Of a stretch of DNA of 64,000 nucleotides, positions 24,318 to 34,998 are shown piece after piece. The stretch is from contig NZ_VZRB01000016.1 in the NCBI RefSeq assembly GCF_008806595.1, positions 1 through 64,000 of the forward strand. Direction: 5' to 3'. Origin of the DNA: Streptomyces luteolifulvus. GTDB taxonomy: Bacteria > Actinomycetota > Actinomycetes > Streptomycetales > Streptomycetaceae. Under the pieces are notes generated by a model, which was not told the DNA's origin, made no database searches, and saw only the letters and a program-made list of their open reading frames with translations. Positions within the stretch are counted from its first letter, which is position 1, and every line of letters starts with the position of its first letter. The position numbers were made by a program, and so were the translations under genes.

Positions 24318-26615
24318 TCAGTTCCTGGTTGTGTTATTCGGTCCGGTGGGGTGCGCGGGTTCCGTCGCCCGGGTGTCGCGGCGCAGCGACAGGAGCAGGG
24401 CGAGGACGACCAGCAGGACGAGGAGGACGAACAGGGGCAGGGCCAGCGGCGCGAGCTCCTGCCGCCACCCCCAGCCGCCGACCGCGGCGAGATACATGAC
24501 CCCCCAGCACCCCGCCCACGGCAGCCGTCCGCCCGCACGCGCGAGCAGCGACCACAGCGGTACGAGGCACAGCATCAGCAGGACGGGCGGGGCCCAGCGC
24601 ACCAGCGGACCGGGGCCGTCGAGGCCCAGTGCCCTCGCGAGGGAACCGGCCGTCTCCGCGTACCACGCCCCGCCGACCGGCCGCGGTTCCCGGCCCAGGG
24701 CCACCGGAGCGGCGTACAGCGCGAGCGTGAAGGCACCCAGCGCGCTGCCGGGCAGCCATACGTCGCCCGGGGAACACAGCGTCGCCGCTGCCACGTACAC
24801 CAGCAGCATCAGTACCGCGGCGGCCGTGGCACCCAGCGGCAGCGCTTCCAGCAACTCCCGCCCGCCGAGAGCGGCCTGGGACGCGGCGGACAGCCACGGC
24901 AGTCCGCGTACGGCCGCGCAGAAGAGCAGGACGCAGGCGCCGAGCAGTGCCCACAGACCGAGCCGGAGGCGCCGCTCCCAGGCTGCGGTGGTAGTTCCGG
25001 GCCCCTCGTGCCGTACGCGCTCGTCGTCCGTGGCGGACGTGTCCGCTTCCGTGCCCTGTTCGGTGGTTGCCGCCTCTGGGTTCGGGCGGACTATCAGGGC
25101 CAGCGTGTCCGCCTCCAGTGCCTCGCGTTCGTACCCGAGGTGGCCGATGAACAGGGTGACCGTGTCCTCGGGGGGCTCCCCGTGTTCGTACGCCGCCCGG
25201 CGGGCCCAGCTCGTGCCGTACCCGGCGGTCTCGTTGAGCCGGGCCCAGCGGGTGCCGTAGGCGGGCGTGGCGGGAGCGCGGCCCAGGTCGGCGCGCATAC
25301 GGTCACCGGTGCCGCGCAGCGCGGTCCGCAGACCGGGCACGCAGACGAGGGCCATCAGCGTCATGCTGCCGAGCACCGCCCACCCGGCGCCCGCGATACC
25401 GGCCGACGCGAACAGCGCCGCCGCGCTGCCCAGCACCAGCGTGCACATGGTGCCCTGGAGCAGGGCGAGCGCACCGGTGCGCCCCTGGACGCGCAGCACC
25501 CCGATGTACAGCTCCACGGCCACCCTCGGCAGCGCACCGGCGGCGAGCAGCCGCAGCACCGTCGATCCGTGCTCGGCGTAGTCCTCGTCGAAGGGGGCGA
25601 GGATCTGCGGCGCGAAGACCACCAGGACCAGGATCACCGGCACCAGCAGCAGGGCCATCCGGCGCAGCGCTCCGCGGACTCCGTCGGCGAGCCGGCGCGG
25701 GTCGTGCGAGGCATGGGCGGTGAGCGACGAGGCCATGTTGATGGCCATGAACTCCATCGTGCCGCCGACGGTGTACGCCACGTAGAAGAAGCCGTTCTCC
25801 GCGGCGCTGAAACGGACCGCGACCATCACCGGCAGCAGGTTGATCATCGCCAGGCTGAACAGGGCGCCGAGCGAGTCACCGGCCAGGAACCGTCCCATGT
25901 CGCGCAGTCGCGGCGGCTCCATGTGGCGGTCCGCCGCGGCCTGGCGCGGGATGAGTCTGCGGAAGATCAGCCAGCCCAGCGGCAGGGTGGAGAACGCGAT
26001 CGCCACGGCCCAGGACACGAAGATGCCGAGAGCCGGCAGCGTGGTGGCGAAGACGATCAGAAGGCCCAGTTTCCCGGCTGAGAACACCGCGTTGCCGGCC
26101 GGAACCCACTCGGCCTTGCGCAGCCCGGTGAGAACCCCGTCCTGAAGGGTGAGCAGCGCCCAGGCCACACAGGCCGCGACGAACAGCACCCCCGCACCGG
26201 TCGTGCCGAGCGGCGCGTACGACGCCCCCCACAGGTCGAGCGTGAGCAGGAAGACGACGGCGGCCACGGCGACGACCACCGAACTGGCCGCGTAGGCACG
26301 CCACACCAGCGAGGCGGTCGTACGGCCGGCGAGCGGCACGAAGCGCACCACCGCGCCGATCATCGTGGTCGCCGTGATGCTGGCGAGCAGCCGCATCGCG
26401 GCGATGGCGGCGGAGCCCTGGCCGACCGCCTCCTCCGCGTAGTAGCGGGCCGCCACCAGCCAGAAGCCCAGGCCGAGCACGGCGGACACACCGGTGCTGA
26501 GCATCAGGAAGTAGGCGTTCTTGAACATCGAGTCGGATGCGGGAGGGCTCTTGGGCGTCGTCGGGCCGCCGTCGGCGCGGGCCGCGGCGGGCTCGTGCAC
26601 CTGTGTCTCAGACAC
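24318..26615 (-). CDS. Wzx-like oligosaccharide flippase fused to extra membrane domain
   Basis: 765 aa from GTG at 26615. Residues about 35-440 form a MOP-superfamily flippase: FKNAYFLMLSTGVSAVLGLG, FWLVAARYYAEEAVGQGSAA, ATTMIGAVVRFVPLAGRTTA, and so on, about 12 helices. A cytoplasmic linker of about 100 residues follows (TRWARLNETAGYGTSWARRA, EDTVTLFIGHLGYEREALEA) and then about 230 residues with six or seven more helices (PLGATAAAVLMLLVYVAAAT; WYAETAGSLARALGLDGPGP). The last part resembles a shortened GT-C membrane core. The start lies inside the end of the DegT gene (8-bp overlap). A longer in-frame start at 27347 is antisense-like shadow sequence over the DegT gene. Confidence 0.8.
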   Translation of the reverse strand: MSETQVHEPAAARADGGPTTPKSPPASDSMFKNAYFLMLSTGVSAVLGLGFWLVAARYYAEEAVGQGSAAIAAMRLLASITATTMIGAVVRFVPLAGRTTASLVWRAYAASSVVVAVAAVVFLLTLDLWGASYAPLGTTGAGVLFVAACVAWALLTLQDGVLTGLRKAEWVPAGNAVFSAGKLGLLIVFATTLPALGIFVSWAVAIAFSTLPLGWLIFRRLIPRQAAADRHMEPPRLRDMGRFLAGDSLGALFSLAMINLLPVMVAVRFSAAENGFFYVAYTVGGTMEFMAINMASSLTAHASHDPRRLADGVRGALRRMALLLVPVILVLVVFAPQILAPFDEDYAEHGSTVLRLLAAGALPRVAVELYIGVLRVQGRTGALALLQGTMCTLVLGSAAALFASAGIAGAGWAVLGSMTLMALVCVPGLRTALRGTGDRMRADLGRAPATPAYGTRWARLNETAGYGTSWARRAAYEHGEPPEDTVTLFIGHLGYEREALEADTLALIVRPNPEAATTEQGTEADTSATDDERVRHEGPGTTTAAWERRLRLGLWALLGACVLLFCAAVRGLPWLSAASQAALGGRELLEALPLGATAAAVLMLLVYVAAATLCSPGDVWLPGSALGAFTLALYAAPVALGREPRPVGGAWYAETAGSLARALGLDGPGPLVRWAPPVLLMLCLVPLWSLLARAGGRLPWAGCWGVMYLAAVGGWGWRQELAPLALPLFVLLVLLVVLALLLSLRRDTRATEPAHPTGPNNTTRN

Positions 26616-27831
26616 GGGACGAACCAAGTCCTCTCGGCACCTCCACCGGCCGCGCCCCCGACTCCTCCAGCACCTCGACGACCCGGGGAGCCCGCAGCGG
26701 ATCCACGGGCAGGGCGTGCCGCGCGAACCAGCGGGCCCCCTCGGGCGCGGGCGACGGGTCGGTGAACTCCGCACCCGCGTAGTCGTCCAGGGGCGGGTCG
26801 TAGAGGTAGCCGACGAGGATGCCGCGGCGGGCCAGCGCGGCGATCGCGGCGTCCCGGTCCTCGACGAAGAGCGGTACACGGAACAGCGGTTGGACGGCGC
26901 CGCGCGGCTTCGCCCACCTCGTCGACAGGAGCAGCTCCGTGCCCGAGCGGCAGGCGGCCAGGGTCTCGTCCAGCCGGTCGAGCCTGCGGCCGATGCGGCC
27001 GAGCCGCAGCCGGCCGGACCGCAGACGGTAGTCGTGCAGGTCGACGCGCACCCACGAGTCGTACGCCCCGAGATCCGGGGCAAGGGCGCCTGCGCGGGCC
27101 AGTTCGTCCGGACGCAGCGGCATCCGGATCTCCTCGCGCTCCATCCGGCCCAGCAGCCGCATAGTGGCCCAGGCGGCGCGCCGCAGCCGCAGCCCGCGCA
27201 CGGCCGCCTCCGCGCAGGGGCGGACGGCGTAGGCCAGTTCGGAGGTGGTCCGCACCGGAGCGAGCAGGTCACGGCCGGCCTTCTCCAGCGCCTCGCGCAG
27301 TCCGGGGTCGGCGACGGCCAGCATCCCGCCGGCCTTGGCCGCGGCATGCTTGGACAGGCTGAAGACGGAGGCGTCGCCCCAGGCGCCGACCGGACGCCCG
27401 CCCACCTCGCTGCCGATGGCGTGCGCCGCGTCCTCGAACAGCGGTATCCCCAACGCGTCGCAGCGGGTGCGCAGTCCGGGTGCCGGATCCGGATTGCCGT
27501 ACAGGTTCGTGGTCAGTACGGCGGACAGCGAACCCCACACCTCGTCGGGCACGGCGTCGACGTCGATGGACGCGTCCAGCGGATTCAGCGGCGCCTGCAC
27601 GGGCCGCAGGCCCGCCGCCAGGACGACGAAGAAGATGACGTCGTCGTTGACCGGCGACATCAGCACCCGGCCGCCGGGCGGGCACCAGTGGCGCAGCGCC
27701 AGATACAGGCCGAACCGGCACGACGGTACGTACACGCATTCCCGGCCGAGTCGCCCGCGCAGGCTCTCTTCCAGCCGCTTCGGCTGTGAGCCCCGGCGCG
27801 CCGACGTGCGGCCGGCCTCCCCAATGGCCAT
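26608..27831 (-). CDS. DegT/DnrJ/EryC1-type PLP-dependent sugar aminotransferase
   Basis: 407 aa, cytosolic. The fold type I pattern is clear: GRECVYVPSCRFGLYLALRH (N-terminal substrate region), SAVLTTNLYGNPDP, LFEDAAHAIGSEVGGRPVGA (Asp/His that contact PLP) and FSLSKHAAAKAGGMLAVADP (Schiff-base Lys). Family enzymes put an amino group on keto sugars for nucleotide-sugar building blocks. Here it is the first gene of the - operon. No sugar dehydratase or nucleotidyltransferase is present nearby, so the precursor must come from elsewhere. Confidence 0.85.
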   Translation of the reverse strand: MAIGEAGRTSARRGSQPKRLEESLRGRLGRECVYVPSCRFGLYLALRHWCPPGGRVLMSPVNDDVIFFVVLAAGLRPVQAPLNPLDASIDVDAVPDEVWGSLSAVLTTNLYGNPDPAPGLRTRCDALGIPLFEDAAHAIGSEVGGRPVGAWGDASVFSLSKHAAAKAGGMLAVADPGLREALEKAGRDLLAPVRTTSELAYAVRPCAEAAVRGLRLRRAAWATMRLLGRMEREEIRMPLRPDELARAGALAPDLGAYDSWVRVDLHDYRLRSGRLRLGRIGRRLDRLDETLAACRSGTELLLSTRWAKPRGAVQPLFRVPLFVEDRDAAIAALARRGILVGYLYDPPLDDYAGAEFTDPSPAPEGARWFARHALPVDPLRAPRVVEVLEESGARPVEVPRGLGSSRV

Positions 27832-28091
27832 CCGCCCCCCTGATGTGCCATCGGAACACCCCCTCCCCGAGGTGTTCCGGCACCCGCCCAGAGTCTCCCT
27901 GTTCGCACCACTCCGTCAAGATTGCGGACCGGCCTGTGGACAACGTCCCGCACACAAGCGAAAGCGGAGCGCCACATGGGGCGGCCGCCTCAGGTGGCAC
28001 TGCCCAGGAACGGGGTCCCGGACGTAACGTGTGCCGCGACCACCTGACAGATCAGGTGACCACGGAACGCACGAAAGTGAGGCAGCACCCC
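27832..28091. other. divergent promoter region between the DegT and fumarylacetoacetase genes
   Basis: 260 bp with no gene. It contains the perfect dyad at 28041-28058, listed separately, and must carry the promoters of both divergent units. Confidence 0.5.
28041..28058. promoter_or_regulatory. perfect palindrome before fumarylacetoacetase
   Basis: CACCTGA-CAGA-TCAGGTG: 7-bp arms with a 4-nt spacer, 34 bp before the start codon. Its size and position suit an operator for a dimeric regulator of tyrosine/homogentisate breakdown. The regulator is not in this window. Confidence 0.55.
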
Positions 28092-29306
28092 ATGCCCCCC
28101 TTCGATGTCGCCGAGGGCGACCCTTTCGGCCCGCACAACCTTCCGTACGGCGTGTTTTCGCTCCCCGGCTCCACCGAGCGGAGGGTCGGCGTGCGGCTCG
28201 GCGACACCATCCTGGACGCGGGCGCGGCGGCCGCCGCGCTCGGCTCCCCGTACGTCTCCCTTCTCGCCCGCCCGACCCTGAACCCGCTGCTGGCCGCGGG
28301 CCGCACCGCCTGGTCGGACGTGCGGCGCGCGCTGACGGCGTGGGTCACGGTGCCGTCCCACCGGGAGACCATCGAGCCCCTGTTCCACCCGCTGTCGTCG
28401 GTGACCCTGCACCTGCCCTTCGAGGTCGCGGACTACGTCGACTTCTACGCCTCCGAGAACCACGCCCGGAACGTGGGCCAGATCTTCCGCCCGGACGCCG
28501 AGGACTCCCTGACCCCCAACTGGAAGCACCTGCCCATCGGTTACCACGGCCGCTCGGGCACGGTGGTGGTGTCGGGAACGGACGTCGTACGGCCGTCAGG
28601 GCAGCGCAAGGCCCCCTCCGACCCCGCGCCCGTCTTCGGCCCCTCCGTCCGCCTGGACATCGAGGCGGAGGTCGGCTTCGTGGTCGGCACGCCGTCGCAG
28701 CTGGGCAGCCCGGTGCCGCTCGCCGCCTTCCGCGACCATGTCTTCGGGCTCTGCCTGCTCAACGACTGGTCCGCGCGGGACGTCCAGGCCTGGGAGTACG
28801 TCCCCCTCGGCCCATTCCTCGGCAAGTCCTTCACCACCTCGGTGTCGGCGTGGATCACACCGCTGGACGCGCTGGAGGAGGCGCGCGTGGCCCCGCCGGA
28901 GCGCACACACGCGCTGCTGCCGTATCTCGACGACTCACAGGAGGAGCCCGCCGGTTACGACCTGCGGATCTCGGTCGCGATCAACGGTCACATCGTCTCC
29001 GAACCTCCCTTCTCCACGATGTACTGGACGGCCGCGCAGCAACTCGCCCACATGACCGTCAACGGCGCCTCCCTGCGCACCGGCGACCTGTACGGCTCCG
29101 GCACGGTGAGCGGTCCGACCCAGCGGGAGCGGGGTTCCCTGCTGGAACTGACCTGGAACGGCCGCGACCCGCTCGACCTCCCCGACGGCAAGCGCACGTT
29201 CCTGGAGGACGGGGACGTGGTGACGCTGACGGCCTGGGCACCGGGGCCGGACGGCGTCCGGGTCGGGCTCGGTGAGGTCACCGGGCGGATCGTGGCCGGG
29301 AGTTGA
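28092..29306 (+). CDS. fahA: fumarylacetoacetase
   Basis: 404 aa, cytosolic. It hydrolyses fumarylacetoacetate to fumarate and acetoacetate, the last step of tyrosine/homogentisate catabolism. N-terminal SH3-like domain (GDPFGPHNLPYGVFSLPGST), then the FAH fold: DYVDFYASENHARNVGQIFR (metal Asp and catalytic His region), LDIEAEVGFVVGTPSQLGSP (Glu ligands), LLNDWSARDVQAWEYVPLGP (metal Asp), FLGKSFTTSVSAWITPLDAL and GDLYGSGTVSGP (substrate loop). Length is normal. ATG at 28092 matches the family start; the frame is open further upstream but that part is not conserved. Confidence 0.96.
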   Translation: MPPFDVAEGDPFGPHNLPYGVFSLPGSTERRVGVRLGDTILDAGAAAAALGSPYVSLLARPTLNPLLAAGRTAWSDVRRALTAWVTVPSHRETIEPLFHPLSSVTLHLPFEVADYVDFYASENHARNVGQIFRPDAEDSLTPNWKHLPIGYHGRSGTVVVSGTDVVRPSGQRKAPSDPAPVFGPSVRLDIEAEVGFVVGTPSQLGSPVPLAAFRDHVFGLCLLNDWSARDVQAWEYVPLGPFLGKSFTTSVSAWITPLDALEEARVAPPERTHALLPYLDDSQEEPAGYDLRISVAINGHIVSEPPFSTMYWTAAQQLAHMTVNGASLRTGDLYGSGTVSGPTQRERGSLLELTWNGRDPLDLPDGKRTFLEDGDVVTLTAWAPGPDGVRVGLGEVTGRIVAGS

Positions 29307-29416
29307 GACATGCCCCAGGGGGTGAGCATGGTTCGCCCCCCTGACTCCTGGCGTCCGCGCCGTCATACTTACGAGCCGTAGCCTCCCTTCTTCCGACCAG
29401 GATCCGGAGCCCGTGG

Positions 29417-30355
29417 ATGACTGTCTGCCTGCTCCTGCTGAGTGCTGTCGCCGTGACGGCCGCCGTGCCGGTCCCACGTGCGCTGACCCGGGCCCGGTGG
29501 CCGCAGCGGGAACCGGTGGTCGCGCTGTGGGTGTGGCAGTGCCTGGTCGCCACGGTGCTGCTGTGCTGTCTGACGGCCCTGGTGCTGGGTGCGGCGGCGG
29601 TGTTCCACACCGTCCGCGACCATGTCTTCGCCCCGGCCCCGCCGTCCGTGACCGCGGCGTACGACCTGTCGGCCGCCCCGCCCTGGGCCATCGCCCTCAC
29701 GCTGCTGCTGGCCGGCGGGGCCGCCTGGACGACGGCGATGCTCGCCCGGGAACTCGTCGAGGCGTTCCGGCGGCGCGGCCGGGCCCGGGCGCAGCTGCGT
29801 GAGCGTGCTCCCGACCTGCCGGCCGGACTGCCCGCCGCCCGCGGACCCCTGCTGGTCCTGGAGGACGAGTACCCGGACGCCTGGTGGATGCCGGGTCACC
29901 CGCCCCAACTGGTCGTCACGACCGGGGCGCTGCACCGCCTCACCGACCACCAGCTCGACGCCGTCCTCACCCATGAGCGCGGCCATGCGCGGGCCCGCCA
30001 CGACTGGCTGCTGCATCTGTCCACCGCGCTGGCCACCGGCTTTCCCGGCATCCCGCTCTTCGCCCACTTCTGCGACCAGACCCACCGGCTGGTGGAACTG
30101 GCCGCCGACGACACCGCGTCCCGCCGCTGCGGCCATCTGACCACCGCGCTGGCCCTCATCGAACTCAACCAGCACCGAGGCGTTCTGTCCTGCGCGTCCA
30201 GCAACCGCCTCCTGGGCGAACGCGTCAACCGTCTCCTCCACCCCCCGCCCCGCCTGGACCGCCGACACCGGGCCCTGACGACAGCGGTGGCGGCGCTCGT
30301 GCCGTTGCTGCCCCTCCTGATCACGTTCGCACCGGGTCTGACGGCGCTGCCGTAG
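29417..30355 (+). CDS. M56-family (BlaR1/HtpX-like) membrane zinc protease
   Basis: 312 aa. Three N-terminal membrane helices (MTVCLLLLSAVAVTAAVPVP; LVATVLLCCLTALVLGAAAV; WAIALTLLLAGGAAWTTAML) and one at the C-terminus. A cytoplasmic metalloprotease domain carries HERGH in DAVLTHERGHARARHDW, with ELAADDTASRRCG supplying the third ligand. M56 proteases usually sense a cell-wall signal and cleave a BlaI/MecI repressor, but no BlaI gene is adjacent here, so its target is elsewhere or different. ATG at 29417. Confidence 0.85.
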   Translation: MTVCLLLLSAVAVTAAVPVPRALTRARWPQREPVVALWVWQCLVATVLLCCLTALVLGAAAVFHTVRDHVFAPAPPSVTAAYDLSAAPPWAIALTLLLAGGAAWTTAMLARELVEAFRRRGRARAQLRERAPDLPAGLPAARGPLLVLEDEYPDAWWMPGHPPQLVVTTGALHRLTDHQLDAVLTHERGHARARHDWLLHLSTALATGFPGIPLFAHFCDQTHRLVELAADDTASRRCGHLTTALALIELNQHRGVLSCASSNRLLGERVNRLLHPPPRLDRRHRALTTAVAALVPLLPLLITFAPGLTALP

Positions 30356-30446
30356 CCGGCGGCAGGCTGAAGCCGAGTGGGGGAGGGTTGAAGGGAAAGG
30401 TGGGCGCAGGCGGCACCCCGTCAGCGCCGGGCTGCTCAGCCCGTGT

Positions 30447-32471
<2,025 letters not shown>

Positions 32472-32669
32472 CACCGTGCCCCCGTACGTCGTCCCTCGAC
32501 CACTGCCTCCACGATAGGGGCCCGCACCGACAGCGCCGGAGTTATCCACAAGCTGCCGATGCGACCTAGGTCAACGGCGCGACACTCGTTCACACGTACG
32601 TGGACGACCCGCCCGTTTCCGCCCGATAGTCTGAAAGCACCGGCGAGACTCCGTCCCATGGGAGCACTG

Positions 32670-33269
32670 ATGAGCGTCGCACCGAAGGCGTCCACGCCCA
32701 GCTGGCCGACCCCGCCGGAGGGCGGCTGGACCGCCGACGACCTGGACCGCCTCCCGAATCTTCCTCCGCACACGGAATTGATCGACGGGAGCCTGGTCTT
32801 CGTGAGTCCGCAGACCTTCTTTCACGTACGCACTGCGAGCTTCCTCGAATGGCAGCTTCAGTCCGTAGCCCCTGCCGATCTTGAGGTCGTCCGCGAATTC
32901 ACGATCGACATCGATCGCCAGAACAGGCCCGAGCCCGACGTGGTCGTAGTGCGCGCGGAGGAGGTGGACCCACAGCAGACCCGATTCCCGGCGGAGGCCG
33001 TCGTCCTCGCCATCGAGGTTGTCTCCGAGGACTCCCTCTCCCGGGACCGGGAGACCAAGCCCCTGAAGTACGCCAGGGCCGAGATCCCCCATTTCTGGCG
33101 GGTCGAGAACGAGAACGGCCGTGCCGCGGTACACGTCTTCGAACTGGAGCCCACCACCGGCACCTACACCAGCACCGGCATCTTCCGTGGGCGCATGAAA
33201 CTGGACGTCCCGTTCACAGTGGACCTGGACCTGACGGCGATCAAGGCACGCCGGGTCAAAGACCAGTAG
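32670..33269 (+). CDS. Uma2-family restriction-endonuclease-like protein
   Basis: 199 aa. ATG at 32670 has GGGAG six bases before it; an in-frame ATG at 32658 adds four residues. The PD-(D/E)XK core of the Uma2 family is visible: LIDGSLVFVSPQTFFHVRTA, IDRQNRPEPDVVVVRAEEVD (PD motif), VVLAIEVVSEDSLSRDRETK (E-V-xS) and LKYARAEIPHFWRVENENGR. Members are very abundant in Streptomyces and cyanobacteria as single genes; the biological role is unsettled. Divergent from recQ and convergent with the nuo operon. Confidence 0.9.
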   Translation: MSVAPKASTPSWPTPPEGGWTADDLDRLPNLPPHTELIDGSLVFVSPQTFFHVRTASFLEWQLQSVAPADLEVVREFTIDIDRQNRPEPDVVVVRAEEVDPQQTRFPAEAVVLAIEVVSEDSLSRDRETKPLKYARAEIPHFWRVENENGRAAVHVFELEPTTGTYTSTGIFRGRMKLDVPFTVDLDLTAIKARRVKDQ

Positions 33270-33283
33270 CCCGCCCCACCGCA

Positions 33284-33325
33284 CCACAGCGGCCCGGCTC
33301 CCCCGAGAGAGCCGGGCCGCTGTGG
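33284..33325. terminator. bidirectional terminator between Uma2 gene and nuoN
   Basis: A perfect 17-bp stem, CCACAGCGGCCCGGCTC (33284-33300) with its complement at 33309-33325, and an 8-nt loop. It sits in the 79 bp between two convergent genes and can stop transcription from both sides, including the 16-kb nuo transcript. Confidence 0.9.
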
Positions 33326-33348
33326 CACCAGTAGAGGCGAGCGCCGCG

Positions 33349-34998
33349 TCAGCGCACGAACACCCCCGCCTGACTCGCCAGGTCCAGGAAGTACTGCGGT
33401 GCCACTCCGAGGACCAGTGTGACTGCCACGCCGACCCCGATCGCGGTCGTCGTCAAGGGCGACGGGACCGCGACCGTCGGGCCCTCGGGGCTCGGCTCGC
33501 TGAAGAACATCAGCACGATCACGCGGATGTAGAAGAACGCCGCGATGGCCGACGAGATCACACCGATCACGACCAGCGGAGCCGCTCCGCCCTCCGCCGC
33601 CGCCTTGAACACGGCGAACTTTCCGGCGAAACCGGAGGTCAGCGGAATGCCCGCAAAGGCCAGCAGGAACACCGCGAACACGGCCGCCACCAGCGGCGAC
33701 CTGCGCCCCAGCCCGGCCCACTTGGACAGGTGGGTCGCCTCGCCGCCCGCGTCACGCACCAGCGTCACCACGGCGAAGGCGCCGATCGTCACGAACGAGT
33801 ACGCGGCCAGATAGAAGAGGACGGACGACACTCCGTCCGGCGTGGTCGCGATGACACCGGCGAGGATGAAGCCCGCGTGCGCGATGGACGAGTACGCCAG
33901 CATCCGCTTGATGTCGGTCTGCGTGATCGCGACGATCGCACCGCCGAGCATGGTGACGACCGCGACGCCCCACATCACCGGCCGCCAGTCCCAGCGCAGC
34001 CCGGGCAGCACGACGTACAGGATCCGCAGCAGTGCGCCGAACGCGGCCACCTTGGTCGCCGCCGCCATGAACCCGGTCACCGGGGTCGGCGCGCCCTGGT
34101 AGACGTCCGGCGTCCACATGTGGAACGGCACGGCGCCCACCTTGAACAGCAGCCCCATGACGATCATCGCGGCGCCGATCAGCAGCAGCGCGTCGTTGCC
34201 CATGGTGTCCACCAGGGCCGGGTCGACGGTGGTGACCGTGCCGTCGACGACCTGCGCGATCTTCGCGTACGTCACGGAGCCCGCGTAACCGTACAGCAGC
34301 GCGATGCCGAAGAGCGTGAACGCGGAGGCGAACGCGCCGAGCAGGAAGTACTTGACCGCCGCCTCCTGCGACATGAGCCGCTTGCGGCGGGCCAGCGCGC
34401 ACATCAGATACAGCGGCAGCGAGAAGACTTCCAGGGCCACGAAGAGCGTCAGCAGATCGTTGGCCGCGGGGAAGATCAGCATGCCCGCGACGGCGAAGAG
34501 CAGCAGCGGGAACACCTCGGTCGTGGTGAACCCGGCCTTCACCGCGGCCTTTTCACTGTCGCTGCCCGGCACGGAGGCGGCCTGCGCGGCGAACGAGTCG
34601 ACCCGGTTGCCGTGCGCCGCCGGATCGAGCCGCCGCTCGGCGAAGGTGAACAGGCCGACCAGGCCCGCCAGCAGGATCGTGCCCTGCAGGAAGAGGGCCG
34701 GCCCGTCGACCGCGATCGCGCCCATCGCCGCGATGCGCGCCTTGGTCGTGCCGTACCCGTCCGCCGCGAGCGCGACGACCGCGGCGAAGGCGGCGGCGAG
34801 CGCGACGGCGGAAACGAACACCTGCGCGTAGTAACGGAACTTGCGCGGTACGAACGCCTCGACCAGCACCCCGACGATCGCCGCGCCGACGACGATCAGG
34901 GTGGGTGACATCTGTCCGTACTCGAACTTCGGCGCGTCGATCTTCGAGATCGGATCGGCCGCGGTTGTCCACAGGCTGTGGACGGCTACTGCGCTCAC
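33349..34998 (-). CDS. nuoN: NADH-quinone oxidoreductase subunit N
   Basis: 549 aa, about 14 membrane helices; one of three antiporter-like proton-pumping subunits of complex I. Conserved charged residues in helices are seen in LFVALEVFSLPLYLMCALAR, KYFLLGAFASAFTLFGIALL and GAVPFHMWTPDVYQGAPTPV. GTG start overlaps the stop of nuoM (GTGA). Last gene of the operon, followed by the 33284 terminator. Slightly longer than enterobacterial NuoN (about 485 aa), as is usual in actinomycetes, because of an N-terminal extension. Confidence 0.97.
   Translation of the reverse strand: MSAVAVHSLWTTAADPISKIDAPKFEYGQMSPTLIVVGAAIVGVLVEAFVPRKFRYYAQVFVSAVALAAAFAAVVALAADGYGTTKARIAAMGAIAVDGPALFLQGTILLAGLVGLFTFAERRLDPAAHGNRVDSFAAQAASVPGSDSEKAAVKAGFTTTEVFPLLLFAVAGMLIFPAANDLLTLFVALEVFSLPLYLMCALARRKRLMSQEAAVKYFLLGAFASAFTLFGIALLYGYAGSVTYAKIAQVVDGTVTTVDPALVDTMGNDALLLIGAAMIVMGLLFKVGAVPFHMWTPDVYQGAPTPVTGFMAAATKVAAFGALLRILYVVLPGLRWDWRPVMWGVAVVTMLGGAIVAITQTDIKRMLAYSSIAHAGFILAGVIATTPDGVSSVLFYLAAYSFVTIGAFAVVTLVRDAGGEATHLSKWAGLGRRSPLVAAVFAVFLLAFAGIPLTSGFAGKFAVFKAAAEGGAAPLVVIGVISSAIAAFFYIRVIVLMFFSEPSPEGPTVAVPSPLTTTAIGVGVAVTLVLGVAPQYFLDLASQAGVFVR

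Noticed and set aside
26616..27347. N-terminal extension of the flippase frame to 27347
   Set aside because: This part lies over the DegT gene in another frame on the same strand; flippase homology begins after 26615.
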